DNA of 64,000 bases from Alisma plantago-aquatica (Eukaryota; Streptophyta; Magnoliopsida; Alismatales; Alismataceae): positions 259,479,001 to 259,543,000 of the forward strand of contig OY856414.1 in assembly GCA_963693085.1 (NCBI GenBank), written 5' to 3'. This document shows, one piece after another, positions 21,245 through 34,365 of the stretch. The notes under the pieces are model-generated. The model was not told the DNA's origin. It ran no database searches and saw only the letters and a program-made list of their open reading frames with translations. Positions within the stretch are counted from its first letter, which is position 1. Each line of letters begins with the position of its first letter. Both the position numbers and the translations under genes were made by a program.

Positions 21245-22242
21245 AAAACAAAGTGCTCCTATTGACTAATTCTTATCATTGTTCAAAAAAATACATTAGA
21301 TCATGCATGTATAATAATAATTATATGAAAACCTTAGGTTTCATGAAATAATGTGTATAGATTGTTCAATTGATGGAAAAATATCTAATATAATGATAAG
21401 ACTATGATATGAGTAATATATAACTTAGGGTTACACCTAATGTATAATTAGGGTTTATAACCCTTAAGACTCATAATATGATGTGGTTAATGTTCTTGAC
21501 CCTTGACCCTAATTTAATAGTGGTGGAATATGTGGTTGAATATGTTGAATTCAATACACCTATAACAACGTTTGAGGATTTTGATCATGTCTCAATGTTT
21601 GATGAATAAAATGATTGGATGTTAATTTAGTCTAGATTAGTATATAATGTCCACATGTATCATATAAAGAAACTATGATATTATGAACCCATGGTTATAC
21701 CTACCAAGGGGTAGTTCACATAAGTCCAATGATGGGCATAAAAGTTATTGCACCTTAGGTACCATGGAAAAATTGGGTAAGATTATCTAAATGAGATACA
21801 AGCTCATATGTGCAACTATCTGATTGTTGAATATATATGTGCTTGCACACTTATGTATGCATTTACATATATAGTATAGGAATATATTGATTTGTGTAGT
21901 TGTTTTTTAATGTTTTAGGTAGTTGGCTTACATTGAAGATTGATGATATGAAGAATTGGTATTTAGATGAGTACATTGAATATTGTAAAGTTAATTTTGC
22001 AACGAAGATTATTTAGATAGTATTCATGGTATCTTCTCCATGTAGTGTATCTCTACATATAGTCTTTATTTACTTTGAATAATGACGTACACTCCTTTAA
22101 GGAGAAAATAACGTTCTTTTGTATAAATGAATACTATGAAATTAAATTGTTTTTATAACTTGTTTTTCTTAGGTCAAGATCTTGGAAAATCAAGATTATG
22201 ATCCTTGTCTCTATGATTTTCCTTCAAGAGGGTGTCTTTACA
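21245..22242 (+). mobile_element. 5'-truncated gypsy-type LTR (downstream part only)
   Basis: AT-rich sequence with several AGGGTTTATAACCC/ACCCTAA motifs, resembling in layout the downstream halves of the family A/B LTRs (17700-19114, 58400-60198). It ends GTGTCTTTACA at 22242, and a primer-binding-site-like sequence follows at once. U3 and a TATA box are not visible, so the LTR is truncated on the left. The family assignment is inference. Confidence 0.45.
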
Positions 22243-22243
22243 A

Positions 22244-22255
22244 TTGGTATATGAA
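22244..22255 (+). other. Primer binding site, degenerate
   Basis: TTGGTATATGAA follows the LTR end at 22242, where TTGGTATCAGAG is expected. About 75 bases on, AGAGTAGTAAGGGAATTATT begins the same leader found at 51700. Confidence 0.5.
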
Positions 22256-24400
22256 AAAAACTTATAAAATAACTTATAATAATTAATATTTTTATGTTCC
22301 TTAGAGTAGTAAGGGAATTATTAAGGCATTTTCCAAAGACAATGGTGTCTTGAAAGGATCACAACCTATGGGATGGAAAAATTTTCCTATGCACCACTAA
22401 TTTGCAAATGAGGACTCTTAGTTTTTGTGTCTCCCACCTGGACAAAGTCTAAGGTCTTTATCCAAAGTAAAATACCTATAGGTATTCTCATCTTAAATTT
22501 CATTCTCTTCTGTCTAACTGCTTTCTTAATCATAGAATTCATGTTTGTTGTCATTTGGAATTAGGGTTCCACGATGAGATAGGGATAAGGTGTCCTCCTT
22601 CAATTAAAGTATATATAATGTTGACTAAAGAAATAGATAAAGGAAGATGTCATATGTAAATTATGTCCCTATAGTGAGGGTAATCCCTTAAACAACCGAT
22701 ATATGGGTTGGAATACCCAAACCCCCATGAGGGGCTCGTATTGTAGTACCTATGTGAAAAATGAAAACATAAGTGTGTTAAAGGAAAGATACAACCATAA
22801 GATGTAGAGGATAACCTTAAACCTCATATATACAAAAAGAATGAACGAAAGTAATAATGCTACATAAACCACCCCTAAGTAAGGAAAGAAAAAAAATCCA
22901 AATGAGTTTGAGTGATTCAGTTTGAATACAGAAAATTAGATACCCACAATTACACATGCATGCAAGTATGTATAGTACCATAAGATATGAATGCATGTGA
23001 GTTAAACATAAAGGGTTCTGTATATGTAAATGAAACAGAGGAAATTATTGGGTACATCAATAAAAATTTAAGACTCTCAACTCACATTTATGGATGATGG
23101 TCAAACTTGGGGTGGGTCCACCCAAGGATAGGAAAATACCTATGAAGGAGGAATAACCCTAAACCTATGGGTACAAGTTGGTACTAGAATGTCTAACCTC
23201 CTACTGGAGGACAAGGAGGTACCTTATGTTCGGACCATCTCTATAAGGGTGACTTCAACCTCATTTAGAGAGTTGAGTTAACCATGGTTGTCCTAATAGT
23301 GAAAAATGTTAGGGAAAATGATAGGATACAATGGGATGTTATGGGTATAATGAATGGAAGTCCTTAACACTATCTATTCACAATAAGTGTCCCTTAATAA
23401 TTGGAAAATGATTTTAGGATTTGTTTTAAATGAAAAAAGCTTTTTGAGAGAAATATTGGGGTGAATATATAATGCCCAGTAAAGTACATTAAAAGAAATG
23501 TAATATCAATACATGTAAGGTATGTAAGCCCTAATTGTACCATGTTTTAATCATAAAGGAGTACATGTATTTTAATGTCCTACATGCATAGATATGTAAT
23601 TATGAAAAGTCTATTCAGTAATATGTCAAGTAAAATTTGTACTAAAAGTTAACAAATTGAGAGAAAGTTCTATGGCATGCATCTAAGTTATAGACCCTCA
23701 TTCTTCTAGTGAGTCATGAGACACAGAAATAAGGTGAAATTGAAGACCCTATGCCTTGAAATAAGGTGTCAGTATATGAAAGAGACGAAGTAAAGTTATA
23801 TTATGTCAATGAACTCTAGCCAATGTAGGTTTCTAAGTCAACCCTAAGGTTGAGTAGAGATTTTAAAGGAATATAAGATCCAAGGGGTCAAGAGGTGATC
23901 ACGGGTTGAGTACACAATGCCCACAGGGGCTGGAGAATGCCTTCTATATGTACCTAAGCCCTATGGAGTCAAGAGAATTGTCTCCTCCACAAGTACATGA
24001 GACTCGAGGGAAAGCCACTCTATAAGTACATAAGTATCTTGAGTCAAAAGGAGATCACTCCAACAGTACGTATACACTAAGAGACCTTAAGTGAATGTCT
24101 AGGGCCAATAATACATGAGATGCAAATATATATGATATAAGAACTTGTATAATAGTGGTTGAAATAGAATCTTAAAGAGAGTTGTGCATACACTCAAGAA
24201 TTTTAAGAAAATTAGTTAACCTTGCAGTTCATGAAATTTAAGGTAAACTTGTGGAGATAAATGTGTTTACCATTTGAAGGCACTTATGATGATGACTTGA
24301 CCTAAACTTTTAAATCATGAGATAAAATGTGAATTCACCACTCTTTATATATTAACAAGGTGCTTTTTGCAGTTGAAATATAGAAAAATACTTTTTTTTA
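22256..24400 (+). mobile_element. Degenerate gypsy interior (leader and unrecognisable remains)
   Basis: The leader at 22305-22500 aligns by eye with 51705-51900 of the family-A element: GTGTCTTGAAAGGATCACAAC versus GTGTCTAGAAAAGGATCACAAC, then a TTTTCCT...GCACC block, then CTGGACAAAGTCT. Beyond about 22600 no domain can be read, and there is no ORF of note. A repeated pattern with GTACCTAAG/GTACATGAG and AGTCAAGAG at 23930-24070 resembles the repeat zone of family A/B LTRs, so part of this span may be another LTR remnant. Confidence 0.45.
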
Positions 24401-24429
24401 CAACTTAGCCTTCTATTATTAGATGTCAA

Positions 24430-25240
24430 AGTTTTCTAGGTTGGTGGTGTGTGTCAGAATTGCATCAACATCCCTTACCCTAACTGATAGTCCCGCCAAA
24501 TTGGAAGTGGTCACATTATCGTTGTTTGTGAGTTAGATTCAACTTGAATGTTATCAAACTTCCACTCTTCCTCATGCAATTGTGCCACCCGCATTGTTTC
24601 TACTTCCTCAATAATCACCATCCAGCAATTGTGTAAAGCTTGTGTCACCATGGCCACCACCTTCCCTTTATAGTCCCCGAAGATGCCTATTATCTCGATC
24701 CTTCCTTCCATGGTTATTTCTACATCACAACTGAGTTTCAGATGTCCTCAAGATGGCACCTACCATTTGGGTTGTTCCTTCACTTGAGTAGGTTCTTATG
24801 AATCCCATGCTATGCTATTATGCCTTTGATAGTCAAAAAACATACATCTGAGCAATGTGACCAATTGGCCTAAACATGTTCCCTAACAAAATGTTATTTT
24901 GAAAAGTCCATGATGGCCATATGATTGCAAGGGTTGAGCACATATCTTCCTCATTGAGTGCATTTTTTAGTGTCAAGATTGCTTCTCATGGTTACACTAG
25001 GCCCAACACCTACAAATGTGGTATTGCTACACTCGCATCCCATGCTTCCTTTCCAAATGAATAAGAAAACATGGTGTGACTAATTTTCTCCTTGACAGCT
25101 CCACATAGAAGATAGTGTCCATTTGTGTTGCAATACCTTTCCCACAATCTGACCATGGTTGCAAGCCCCCCTCTAGACATCCTACAAAGGAAATGTGAGG
25201 GGTTTGGAGGCCAATAGTTGCTCCACACTATGTGATAACC
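24430..25240 (-). pseudogene. LINE fragment: zf-RVT and RNase H-like domain, broken
   Basis: On the minus strand, 25228-25010 reads a zf-RVT type region (PSHFLCRM, then LLCGAVKEKISHTMFSYSF, then W), where CxxC...H...C is normal. After several stops, 24711-24511 reads GKVVAMVTQALHNCWMVIIE followed by VETMRVAQLHEEEWKFDNIQ and VESNSQT, the RVT_3/RNase H pattern of an Ala-rich helix and then (V/I)E(S/T)D. The family would have Asp where this has Asn in VESNS. These are the last two domains of a plant L1-type LINE. The RT part is not seen upstream (above 25240). Confidence 0.6.
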
Positions 25241-26290
25241 TAGAAATTCACACTATTCTTAAGACCCCTATCTTTGACCTAGCTCTTGTTCTCAAATTCA
25301 ATTTCATTTTGATATGTGAATTTATGCACATTTGATCCATCTAGTATGTCGGAATCACCTTGATGACACTCAAATTGACAAAAGCCAAATTTATTTTCAT
25401 AACACGCATCATCACCTTACCCTTGATTTTTAACGATATCCTTGTGAATTTGTACCTTATTTTTGAGACCATGTAGTAGAGCTCGTTCTCACATTTCCAA
25501 CACACCTAATTCGCCCAATTCTGAGTTACAATCTTGAAATTTCTTCATTTTAACTTGTTTTTGGCTACTTTTTGAAACTAATTTTAGGTTTTGGGTCCAT
25601 CTTAGGTGTACGACCCATGTAGAGGAGGCAAACTTTTTGTAATGTGGCAATCCATCTTTGTGTTTTCATCTAATATTGGACCTCAAATCTGTTTATCATG
25701 GATTACCCTCTTAATCCAATGGTTGGAAGCTCATCTTCAACCTCTGTATAGTTGTGTGCTTGTACAAGGAGGAGCTAACTCTTCACCCCTTTTGGCGCCT
25801 CTTTAGACTCTTTTAAGGGTGGGGAACTTTCTATTTAAGCCCTACCTATCTTTTCCCTCTCTTGTTTTGTGATTTCGAGAACTCTAGTACCCCTTTTCTT
25901 CTTCTTCTTCTTCCTTGGCCAGCCCTAGCCGTCATCATGGTTGGGAGTGTGGGTGTCACTTCCCTACAACCCCTCGACCCCATCGAAGGTGTGCAATGGC
26001 GTCGTGAGGCCGAGGACAACATGGCTGGAACCATAGTGGGTCATTGTAACCACCAACCGTGGTCTTGGGTGGGTGTTCCAGTGATCCCGATTGTCATTGT
26101 CTCGACCAACACTCGTGTCGACATGGCACGGTTTGCGGCTACATCGGGGTGACTCGCCACCACTGGCGAACAACCAACCAGTGTTGGGTTACCATACACT
26201 AGTGCAAGCCACCTGGCTGAGGGGTCCTCTGTCACGGAACCGTTCTTACCCCAATCCTAATCCTACTGCCTAGACAGTAGAAAAAGGATT
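25228..26290 (+). repeat. Possible plus-strand LTR fragment
   Basis: This non-coding stretch begins with a TGTGATAACC-like sequence at about 25229. A TATA-like TATTTAAG at 25832-25839 is followed about 30 bases on by a C/T-rich leader (TTCTTCTTCTTCTTCC near 25898) and a GC-rich part to 26260. That layout is the LTR layout seen elsewhere here. No matching second LTR or primer site is visible. The same pattern could be a gene promoter with a 5' leader, but the ORF at 25862-26152 has no recognisable domain. Confidence 0.3.
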
Positions 26291-26296
26291 GAAGCG

Positions 26297-29061
26297 CCCG
26301 TCCCTGAGTGGCCCGTTAGGATCTAACACACTGGCATATACAATAAGAAATAAATAACTCAAAAACTAGATAATTAAAGAACAAACTAACCCAATATGGA
26401 GATTTCACCAATATATCTTTGTCATCAGAGTGTATGTAGAGTGCGGAAGCGATCAGTGTTCCAATTATATTGCCTAAAATCAAGAAAATCGAGACACAAT
26501 CATGCAATTGCACGGTACGCTATCAAAATCAAGGAAAACCGTTTATAAGAAAGATATGTATACTTGGCAGGACTTATATTCAAAAGAATAATAAACAAAT
26601 TTTGCAAAACCAACATTTATTCGACAAGTTTTTCAAGCATTCAACTTTTATTACGAGTTCCCATTATGCTGTAATTCAAGAAGCATGCTTACATATTTTG
26701 TGCGACACTATTGCCCCAACGCGATGGGGAAGGTCACTGGGCCCCTTTTCACCATAGGAACATAGGAAGCCAAATGTACAAGTCCCACTTCCAAAAGAGG
26801 GATAATTGTACTTAATATCAACATTATCAACATTATCAATATCATCATCATTATCAATATACGGGCAGTCATAATGGGCATGCAATTTATGTTTTCATGT
26901 TTTTCAAAGTATAATATAGAAAAACAGAAGACTAATCATAGGGAACAATAGCTCATCCAAATAAATAGCCAAGTATACGATCAAGAGATACATAAAAGTA
27001 TCTTCAATACAATCAAGGAGGATTTATATAAATAGCGTACCTTTCACTGAGATTTCGAGTATAATCAATATCCGATCATAGGTCAACCCTTCGAGTCAGA
27101 TCCTAAATCATCAAGATTGGATCACTGGTCAAGATCATGATGTTCAGAATATCAGGTTTCAATATTCGAGATTAGGGTTACACTTTCCTAGGTCAACCTT
27201 AGGGTTAGGTCATCCACTTATGATCAACCAATATTTCAATTTGTCCATCATTATTTCAGATATCAAGTATTTTCAAGTGTGAATGACTTTCCTAGGTTTC
27301 TAGGATCATATGTGTTAACCCTAATTTATGGTCATTATCATCATCAAATCTTTAGAGCATCATCATGTTCTAACATCATTTGTATTCAAGATCAGGTTGA
27401 TGGGTCAAAACTATATCAAGGGTTTTGCAGGATTAAGATCAATATCAAGATTTACTCATTATCCATTATAATTAAGATTGAATCAAAAAAATAGATCTAG
27501 ATGACTAATTATTCATTTTCAAGAGTAGATGATTCAAATAGACCAGATCTAGGTTACAAGATAATCAGTATAGTCCAAATCTAGGATTTTCAGCTTTTAG
27601 TCATGATTAACCACAAATAGAGTCATTAAATAAGCAAGATATCAAGATTTAATCATATCAGTGAGCATTGTTTGGAATCAGGTTTCAAAAGTATTTTTAA
27701 TGTATTCACTAGATTTTTCTGATCAAAATGGACTATTTGTTCATCATTTTTGGAGTTACGATGCAATTTCTATGATTTAATCAAGATCTGAGTATTAATT
27801 GGAATTTCGAGTAGACATGGATATAAATACCTTACTTGTGAAAATGGGGGGCCGTTGGATATGAAATGAATCATCCAGATCAAACCATGTGAGCTAGGTG
27901 GCTCACTATTTGGGAGCCCGGTTCAGGCCTTTGATTGGCCGGTTCAATCACTGGTTTAGCTGGGTTCTTTGAATCCATATTGAACCGCATCGATCCTTTG
28001 GACCAGTGGTTCGGGGGATCTTCCTCATCTGCTCTGTCTTCCCTGCGAGCCAGACAGGAGGCAGAGGAGCTCACTGGAGAGGGGGTGTTTGGGTACAGGA
28101 GAGGCTGAGGGAGGCTGTCGAGATGCCGTCCATTTTCGTCGTTCTTCCGTGAGTGTGATGGCGGTGGTGAGATGATGAGCGGTGGCGTGATGGATCAATG
28201 CCCATCAAGGCTGGGTGGCGGTGCCGTAATGGCAGTTAGAGAGATGAGCAGGAGAAAAGGGGGCTGAAGGAGCTTCTGGAGGGTGCGATCACAAGTCAAG
28301 GTTGTAGGAGCACTTGCTGCGGACCTCAGAAGACCTTTTTATAGTACTAGGGCTAGGATTTTAGGGTAAACCGAGATCTAGATGTAGCCTAGACGCCGGA
28401 GTGAGAGGGGAGAGCGAGAGGATCATTTGCATGGTGTTATCAGGCACGACTGCTGGTCAAAGTAGGGTTGGTTTCGTATGAAATCATGAGGGGAGTATTT
28501 TTGCTCGCTTCATTTTCCAAAACGTGGTCAAGGGCGGGAGATCGATCACTGCTGTTTCCTAATCACCTCCCCGCTGATTGCGGGAGGTTGAAGATAAAGT
28601 TTTGGCGGCTTGATCAGGCCTGGATCCGTGAGCAGCAGATCCAAGGGCTGTGGCTCGCCCCAGACCCTTTGCCCCGGATTGCTGACTTGGAAAAGCCCAA
28701 GAAAAGGCAAATAAAAGGATTTTGAGAAGATAACTTCCAAAATTCATAGAAAAACATAGGAATATCCAAATAACCTCAAATTTGTACCAAAGCCTCACAA
28801 AAACGTGGAGAACCTTTATAAAACGTTTGGGAACAATATGATGAAGTTTGATGGATCAATTTTCTTATTTGGACAAGGTAATGAATTAATCAAATATGAG
28901 GTGTTATAATGTGGATAAAGTTCACATTGTTCACTATATCTTGGATTTGAGTGTCAACATTGATTATGAAGCTAGGAAAAATGATTTGTCATCATGTGTG
29001 AGTATAAGGAGGGTAAAATTGGAAATAATTCATATTAATTGCTAAATTTCACTTTGTCACA
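26297..29061 (-). repeat. Possible minus-strand LTR
   Basis: Read on the minus strand there is a purine-rich CCAGTAAGGAGGA followed by TGTGACAAAGTG (29061 downward), a TATA box CTATAAAAAGG (28334-28344), a GC-rich island (about 28320-27880), then AT-rich sequence to about 26297. This is the same layout as the proven LTRs, so a further Tekay-like LTR is plausible. The left terminus is unclear, and the right end could instead be at about 28909, where minus-strand TATAACACC starts. ORFs in the island (28468-28725 and shadows) look like chance. Confidence 0.4.
28334..28344 (-). promoter_or_regulatory. TATA-like box
   Basis: CTATAAAAAGG on the minus strand, immediately upstream of a GC-rich segment; probably an LTR promoter. 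Confidence 0.4.
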
Positions 29062-31139
29062 TCCTCCTTACTGGGTGTGCACAAGGTAGCTATTGGGTCA
29101 AGATCGATGGCTTGGATCTCACACATGATTAAATGGAACTCCCTAACTCGATATCTCTATAGTTCTTTATCAATGTTTATAAAATACATATTTCCCACCT
29201 CCCTTGTCCAAATTATACAAACGTATATACCATTTTGACCTACTCATCGATCTCTACGCAATCAAAATACTTTCAAGCATTAGTTTTTATTGTTCCATCT
29301 CTGTATTACTAAAGATCCTATTCCTTTTAATCTTTCGAATAATATCAATACTCAAATATGCTTCCCTTTAATCATTAATGATCATAAGTTCCCATCAATC
29401 CATGTATTAGTGACTTCACTCCACTTTAGACTTATTTAATTCCTTACATAATTTTGATGTATCTGTAATGACTATCTTGAACTAAAAGTTGGATCTTTTA
29501 TATGCTTATATGACTCGAACATTTGGGTGACTTTGGCCTAATGCATCATCATGAAATGGTTGTACCTCAATATTAGTAACCTAACTTGATATTTTTACTC
29601 CATTGGACCAATATATCATGCTAAGACTCTATATTTACCAAGTTTGATCTCAAGTACTCACTTTTGTGCTCATATGTGTGCGTTATGACTTATCTTGTCA
29701 TGATGTAATGTAGAATGATAACTAATTTGTTTTAAATGATTGTTTATCTAAAAATGAGTAAACATTGTGGTGTTTGATACCTCGTTTAATCAAGATCATG
29801 TACTTCTTCCTATGTTGGACACATAAGACAATTTTGTGAACTAATGTGCCTTATTGACTACATATAACACCTATTATGATCTAAATGCATGCGTTTCTAG
29901 ATTGGAATCCAACCATGATAAAAACTTTGATGTCATGCATGTATTTTAAGACTCCATCTCAATAGATTTATCATGCTATTTCTCTACATCTTTACTTTAC
30001 CTACTTAATACTTATATGGTCTGAAAATATGACCCTATTGCATGGAATTGATCTAATATGACTTAATCGTGATCTTAAATGTTGAAACATGATAAAAAAA
30101 CCAAACCATATGCTTCCCCTATCTCCAAATAAGAGTTTATATACATGTAACCTTACTCATAATGTGGATGTATCACCTAGACCTAAGGATTTGGTATGAC
30201 TTGTGGTCTATGATTGAATACTTGCATGCTTTCTTGGAACTATGATTGAAATACTTGAAACCTAGGTCTAGGGGAACATCCACATGAGTTGTATGATGTA
30301 TATATTATTAAAACCTTAATGATTTGAGATCCTCTATTATGTTTTTTACATCTTAGTTCCATGTTAGCTTGGGCCTTCCCTAGGAATCATACTCAAGAAA
30401 CATAACCCTTAAGGTACACTCAATATCTTCGCCTACTATGTTATTCTCTTGTTTGTATGTATGCTCATATGAATTCTTGGCTATATAGTTACTTGTTTGA
30501 GCTACTTGTTCCCTATGATTAGTACGTTCGTTTTTCTTGAAATATGTTTAACAAACCTTGAACAAAATTAAACTTATCCATTATACAAACCTTGTGTACT
30601 CGTTTGTATTCTTCAGGTAAGGGTAGAAGGCATGTTGAATATAGTGTTATCTCATTGACTTAGGTCTTGAGGTCCCTCACGTATAAAAGGGGGTTGGCTA
30701 ATGTTGAGTGCCCCTATGGACCCTTCCTTTGAGTAAGTTGATCAATGGCCATAATATGTTGTTAAGTATAATGAAAATATGCTTAAAACATGCTTTGTAT
30801 TAAAACATATCATTAATCATTCTCTCCTTATTTCAACATCTTTCTTATTATCATGTTTCTAGCCAAAAAATCTGTTATTATATTATAAAACACTTTACAT
30901 ACATTTTCATAGCATACTAAATGCACTCGCACTGATATATTTTGTTTATCAAATTTGTAGTTGCCAAATTAAGATTTTTTGCACTCAAGACTCTAAGCTC
31001 TGAAATAAAATACAAATGGGTATACTTAAATCTAAAGAGGGGTACATATCTCTATATATATGTTTAGTATCTTGTTATATCTTTAGTTTGTTACTTCTAT
31101 TTTGTACATATTTCCTATGTGAAATATTTGTACCATTCT
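29062..31139. other. AT-rich stretch, nothing recognised
   Basis: Two kilobases of AT-rich sequence without an ORF, a domain or a clear repeat. It may be interior or flanking sequence of the LTR-like segment to its left, but nothing supports that directly. Confidence 0.5.
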
Positions 31140-31479
31140 ACAATTGGACGCCCAAGTCCACTTGCCTCTAGCTTTGTAGACATTAGGAGTGTGGACGTAA
31201 GGTAACAAACAGTTCTATGACACTAGTTCTAAAATATTCTCACATTTTGACACTCTTCTCTTCATAAACTCTTTGTAAACGAAGTGACCTAACCAGTAAG
31301 CTGGTCTAGAAGTAAAGTTTCCAGACTCCACCGGTCATCAACATGGAATGTGCACTGGTAATCTACTACTGATCAGAGTATCACTTATTTGTTTGCTAAC
31401 ATCCACAAGAAATATGTATCTAATAAGTTCAACGTCCCAACATGCTTCTTCCTTCCTAATTAGATCACTCACATTTCCA

Positions 31480-32200
31480 TGGCCTACATTAGCTCACCAT
31501 GAGAGAGGTTGATAAGGTGTCTCGCTGTCCCAAAAACCACTTATCTCTCCAAATATTTATATTTTCTCCATTTCCTACTCTCTAGAAAATGCCTTCCATT
31601 ATGACTGGCCTTGCCCTCCGGATACTGCACCAAGTAAATCTTAGATTATAGAACCTCTTTGCCTCTAGCATAGAGGATCTAGGGAATTATCATATTTTTT
31701 AACTTTGTGTGCCAGAGACTCTATATTAGTTAGTAATCTCTTTAATTTCTTGACAAGTATAGCTTGGTTGAATGCATGCATATTGTGAAATCACATACCC
31801 CCCATCTTATTTGGTTTGCAAAGATTCTCCTAGCAGAGCCATGATATCATCCTCTCCCCCTCATTTGCACCCCACCAAAACCTTGCAATGCAACTGTGTA
31901 GCTCATCCAAAAGACCCGATGGAAGCTGAAAATTATTCATCACATATGTCGAAATGGCTTGAGATATAGGGTTAATGAGTACTTCCTTTCTTGGTTTAGA
32001 TAGGAATTTTTCCTTCCACCCCTAAAGTTTCTTCAATACTCTCTCTTTGATAAAACTAAAGATTTGTTTCATGGATCTACCAACTACTGTCGGTAGTCCT
32101 AGATAACGTTCATGCTTGTCCACCTCCCTCACCTGGAGCAATTCTGTTAACTATTTTATCTTTGGCTGAGCTACCCCTCTACTAAAAGTGACCTCCAACT
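31480..32200 (-). pseudogene. LINE post-RT region, broken
   Basis: The minus strand reads VGNGENINIWRDKWF followed by GQRDTL (about 31560-31500), which matches VGNGRNINIWKDRW in the LINE at 46.5 kb. It lies between the RT and the zf-RVT domain in L1-type elements. The intervening sequence up to 32200 is RT thumb/connection with multiple stops. No RNase H domain could be read further down. Confidence 0.6.
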
Positions 32201-32228
32201 TGGATAGATTTAATCTTTGACCTGATGC

Positions 32229-33330
32229 TTATTCGTACTGGCTAGCAATGTTAGCCACATTCATGCATTCATTTGGTGTTTCTTTTTCAAAGAGGATGCT
32301 ATCATCTGTGATGAAAAAATGAAAAATCCACGGTCCATTCATGCTGACTTTTACACCATGGATGATCTTTTCATGTAGAACAACATTTATCAAGGTAGAG
32401 AAAGAATCAACACATAAAATAAAAATATAGGAAGAGAGGGGGTCACCCTGACATAGGACACAGGCTGGAACTATCCTCCTAGAGAATTTTCCATTAGTAG
32501 AAAATGATAAGTTGATGAAAGATGCACACTCCATAATATTTTTCCTCGATTAGTTTCTTAACCCCATCTTTCTTTGGACATAATCAAGAAACTTTTACTC
32601 CACCATGTCATATGCCTTAGACATATCAATCTTTAGAGCAACTATGCCTTTACTATACTTTTCTTCATTCTTCTTTTTATGGAAAACTTCATATGCCACA
32701 AGGACATTTTTTGTGATAAATCTTGCCGAAATAGAAGCACTTTGATTCTTAGTAATAATACCATCCATCATCGGCTTTAACTTGTTTGCAAGCACCTTGG
32801 ATGTGATCTTGTAGAGAACATTACATAGGCTGATTGGTTGGTATTCAGACAGGTTACTCAGTTTCTCCACCTTGGGTATAAGAAAAAAAAAGATTAAATT
32901 AACCTCTCCAATCTCTATCTCACCTTTCCACCACCCCTTCATTTAATTTGAAACATCATTTCCGATCACGGCCAAAATTTCAAGAAAAACATTAGCTTAA
33001 AGTTGTCTGATCCAGGTGTCTTGTCGGGAAACATTTGCTTAGTGGATAGCCTGATCTTTTCATATCTAATGTCCCTTTCCAATTACTCATTTGCATGCCC
33101 ATACACTTTACACGGAAAACCCCTAGTGGCCTCCCCAAAGTTTCTCAGTCTGCTAGATGAAAATAGCTCAAATTTGTTTTTTAGAATCACCTCTTTAATA
33201 TCCTTCTCTTGAGTTTTCATGGGAACTTACTCATCAACAAGACTGCCTATCTGGTTTCTCCTCTTCTTGTGTCTAGTTTTGTAGTGGAAATAAGTGGTAT
33301 TCTTGTCTCCTAATTTCATCTCATTCACTC
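32229..33330 (-). pseudogene. LINE reverse transcriptase, broken
   Basis: The minus strand shows NEMKLGDKNTTYFHYK at about 33325-33278. RT fingers and palm follow at 32942-32595: GWWKGEIEIGEVN, LIPKVEKLSNLSEYQPISL, KITSKVLANKLKPMM, then LKIDMSKAYDMVE with the catalytic Asp. A frameshift leads to 32534-32229: VLCQGDPLSSYIFILC (RQGDPLSPYLF in the family) and FFITDDSILF, where FADD is normal (Ala to Thr, both Asp kept). It would copy LINE RNA at nicked target DNA. It is closely related to the LINE at 44.5-47.9 kb. Confidence 0.85.
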
Positions 33331-33639
33331 TATCCTTTGCACAACAATACTCATCATTCTTCCTATGTCAATATTAGAGGTCCCTGGCCAACTCCTCACA
33401 TCTTTTTAGAATAGTATGATCATGTGGTTTTCTTTGTTCCTCCAATAAAAGTTGTTTCATCTATGAAATCTTCTTCTTAATATTTCCAAAGAACTCAGAT
33501 GCCTACTTTTTCAGCTTTTCACCACACCCTTCTAATTTACACGGGAGATCTCACTCTCTGATGTCTTTTCTAGTAATCTTTAACTGTATCCTGACACCAC
33601 TCCTCATCCACCCACATAAGCTCAACCATAAAAAATATC

Positions 33640-34365
33640 TCCCTCTTCATATTTTATGTGACTCATTTATTTGCAAAGATAACAATATGTGAGTGATCTG
33701 ACTCAAATCTCGAAAGGCGAATACCCTTATAATAAGAGAAGCAAGCTTTCCAACTAACAATAGCAAGAGCTCTGTCAAGTCATTCCTAAACTAGAGTATT
33801 TATAGATACACCTCTCTCCCAAGTGAATGGACTCCCCTAGATGACCATGTCCATCAGAGCACAATCATCAATAGCATCTATAAAGTCTCGCATCCATTGC
33901 TCAGGGCACGGTGGGCCACCCAATTTTTCATCATTTGAAATGATCTGATTACAATTTTCCAAAGAAGATTGTCTAAATGCCACAATTACTTTTAAGACAT
34001 TACATAAGGTTCCATGTCTTTTCCTTCACCTGCTAATTTGACCACCCATAAATCCTGACTACTGACCACTTTTTCCTACCTTCCTCCACATCCATGACAC
34101 ATTCCACGTGGTGCTGGGAAAAACTTTTTACCTCCACTTTGATATTTTTCCACCACAATCCCAGGCCCTTGATCTATCCACACTTGACAGACATACCCCA
34201 TCAATAAAGCCACAATAGTGTTTGAACTCCTCCTGTCTAGTATCAGAAACCTTGATTTCTGACAGCTAAACTAGGTTGGGGCTCTCACTCTAGCACCATG
34301 ACCAAAGAGCATTTTTCATTTTGGGTTTGCCCAGACCCCGACAATTCTAGCTTAAATGTTTTATT
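33640..34365 (-). pseudogene. LINE endonuclease domain, broken
   Basis: The minus strand at about 34355-34240 reads NCRGLGKPKMKNALWSWC, a stop, SESPNLV, a stop, and LSEIKVSDTR. This matches the start of the apurinic-type endonuclease of plant LINEs (WNCRGLG...P.L.FL.ET/K), including the Glu of the metal site. Further parts of the domain down to about 33640 are hard to read because of stops. The enzyme would nick target DNA for target-primed reverse transcription. Confidence 0.7.

Noticed and set aside
25862..26273. Start of a host gene downstream of the TATTTAAG box
   Set aside because: Overlapping frames on both strands, no domain, and an LTR-like layout. No exon-intron structure could be supported.
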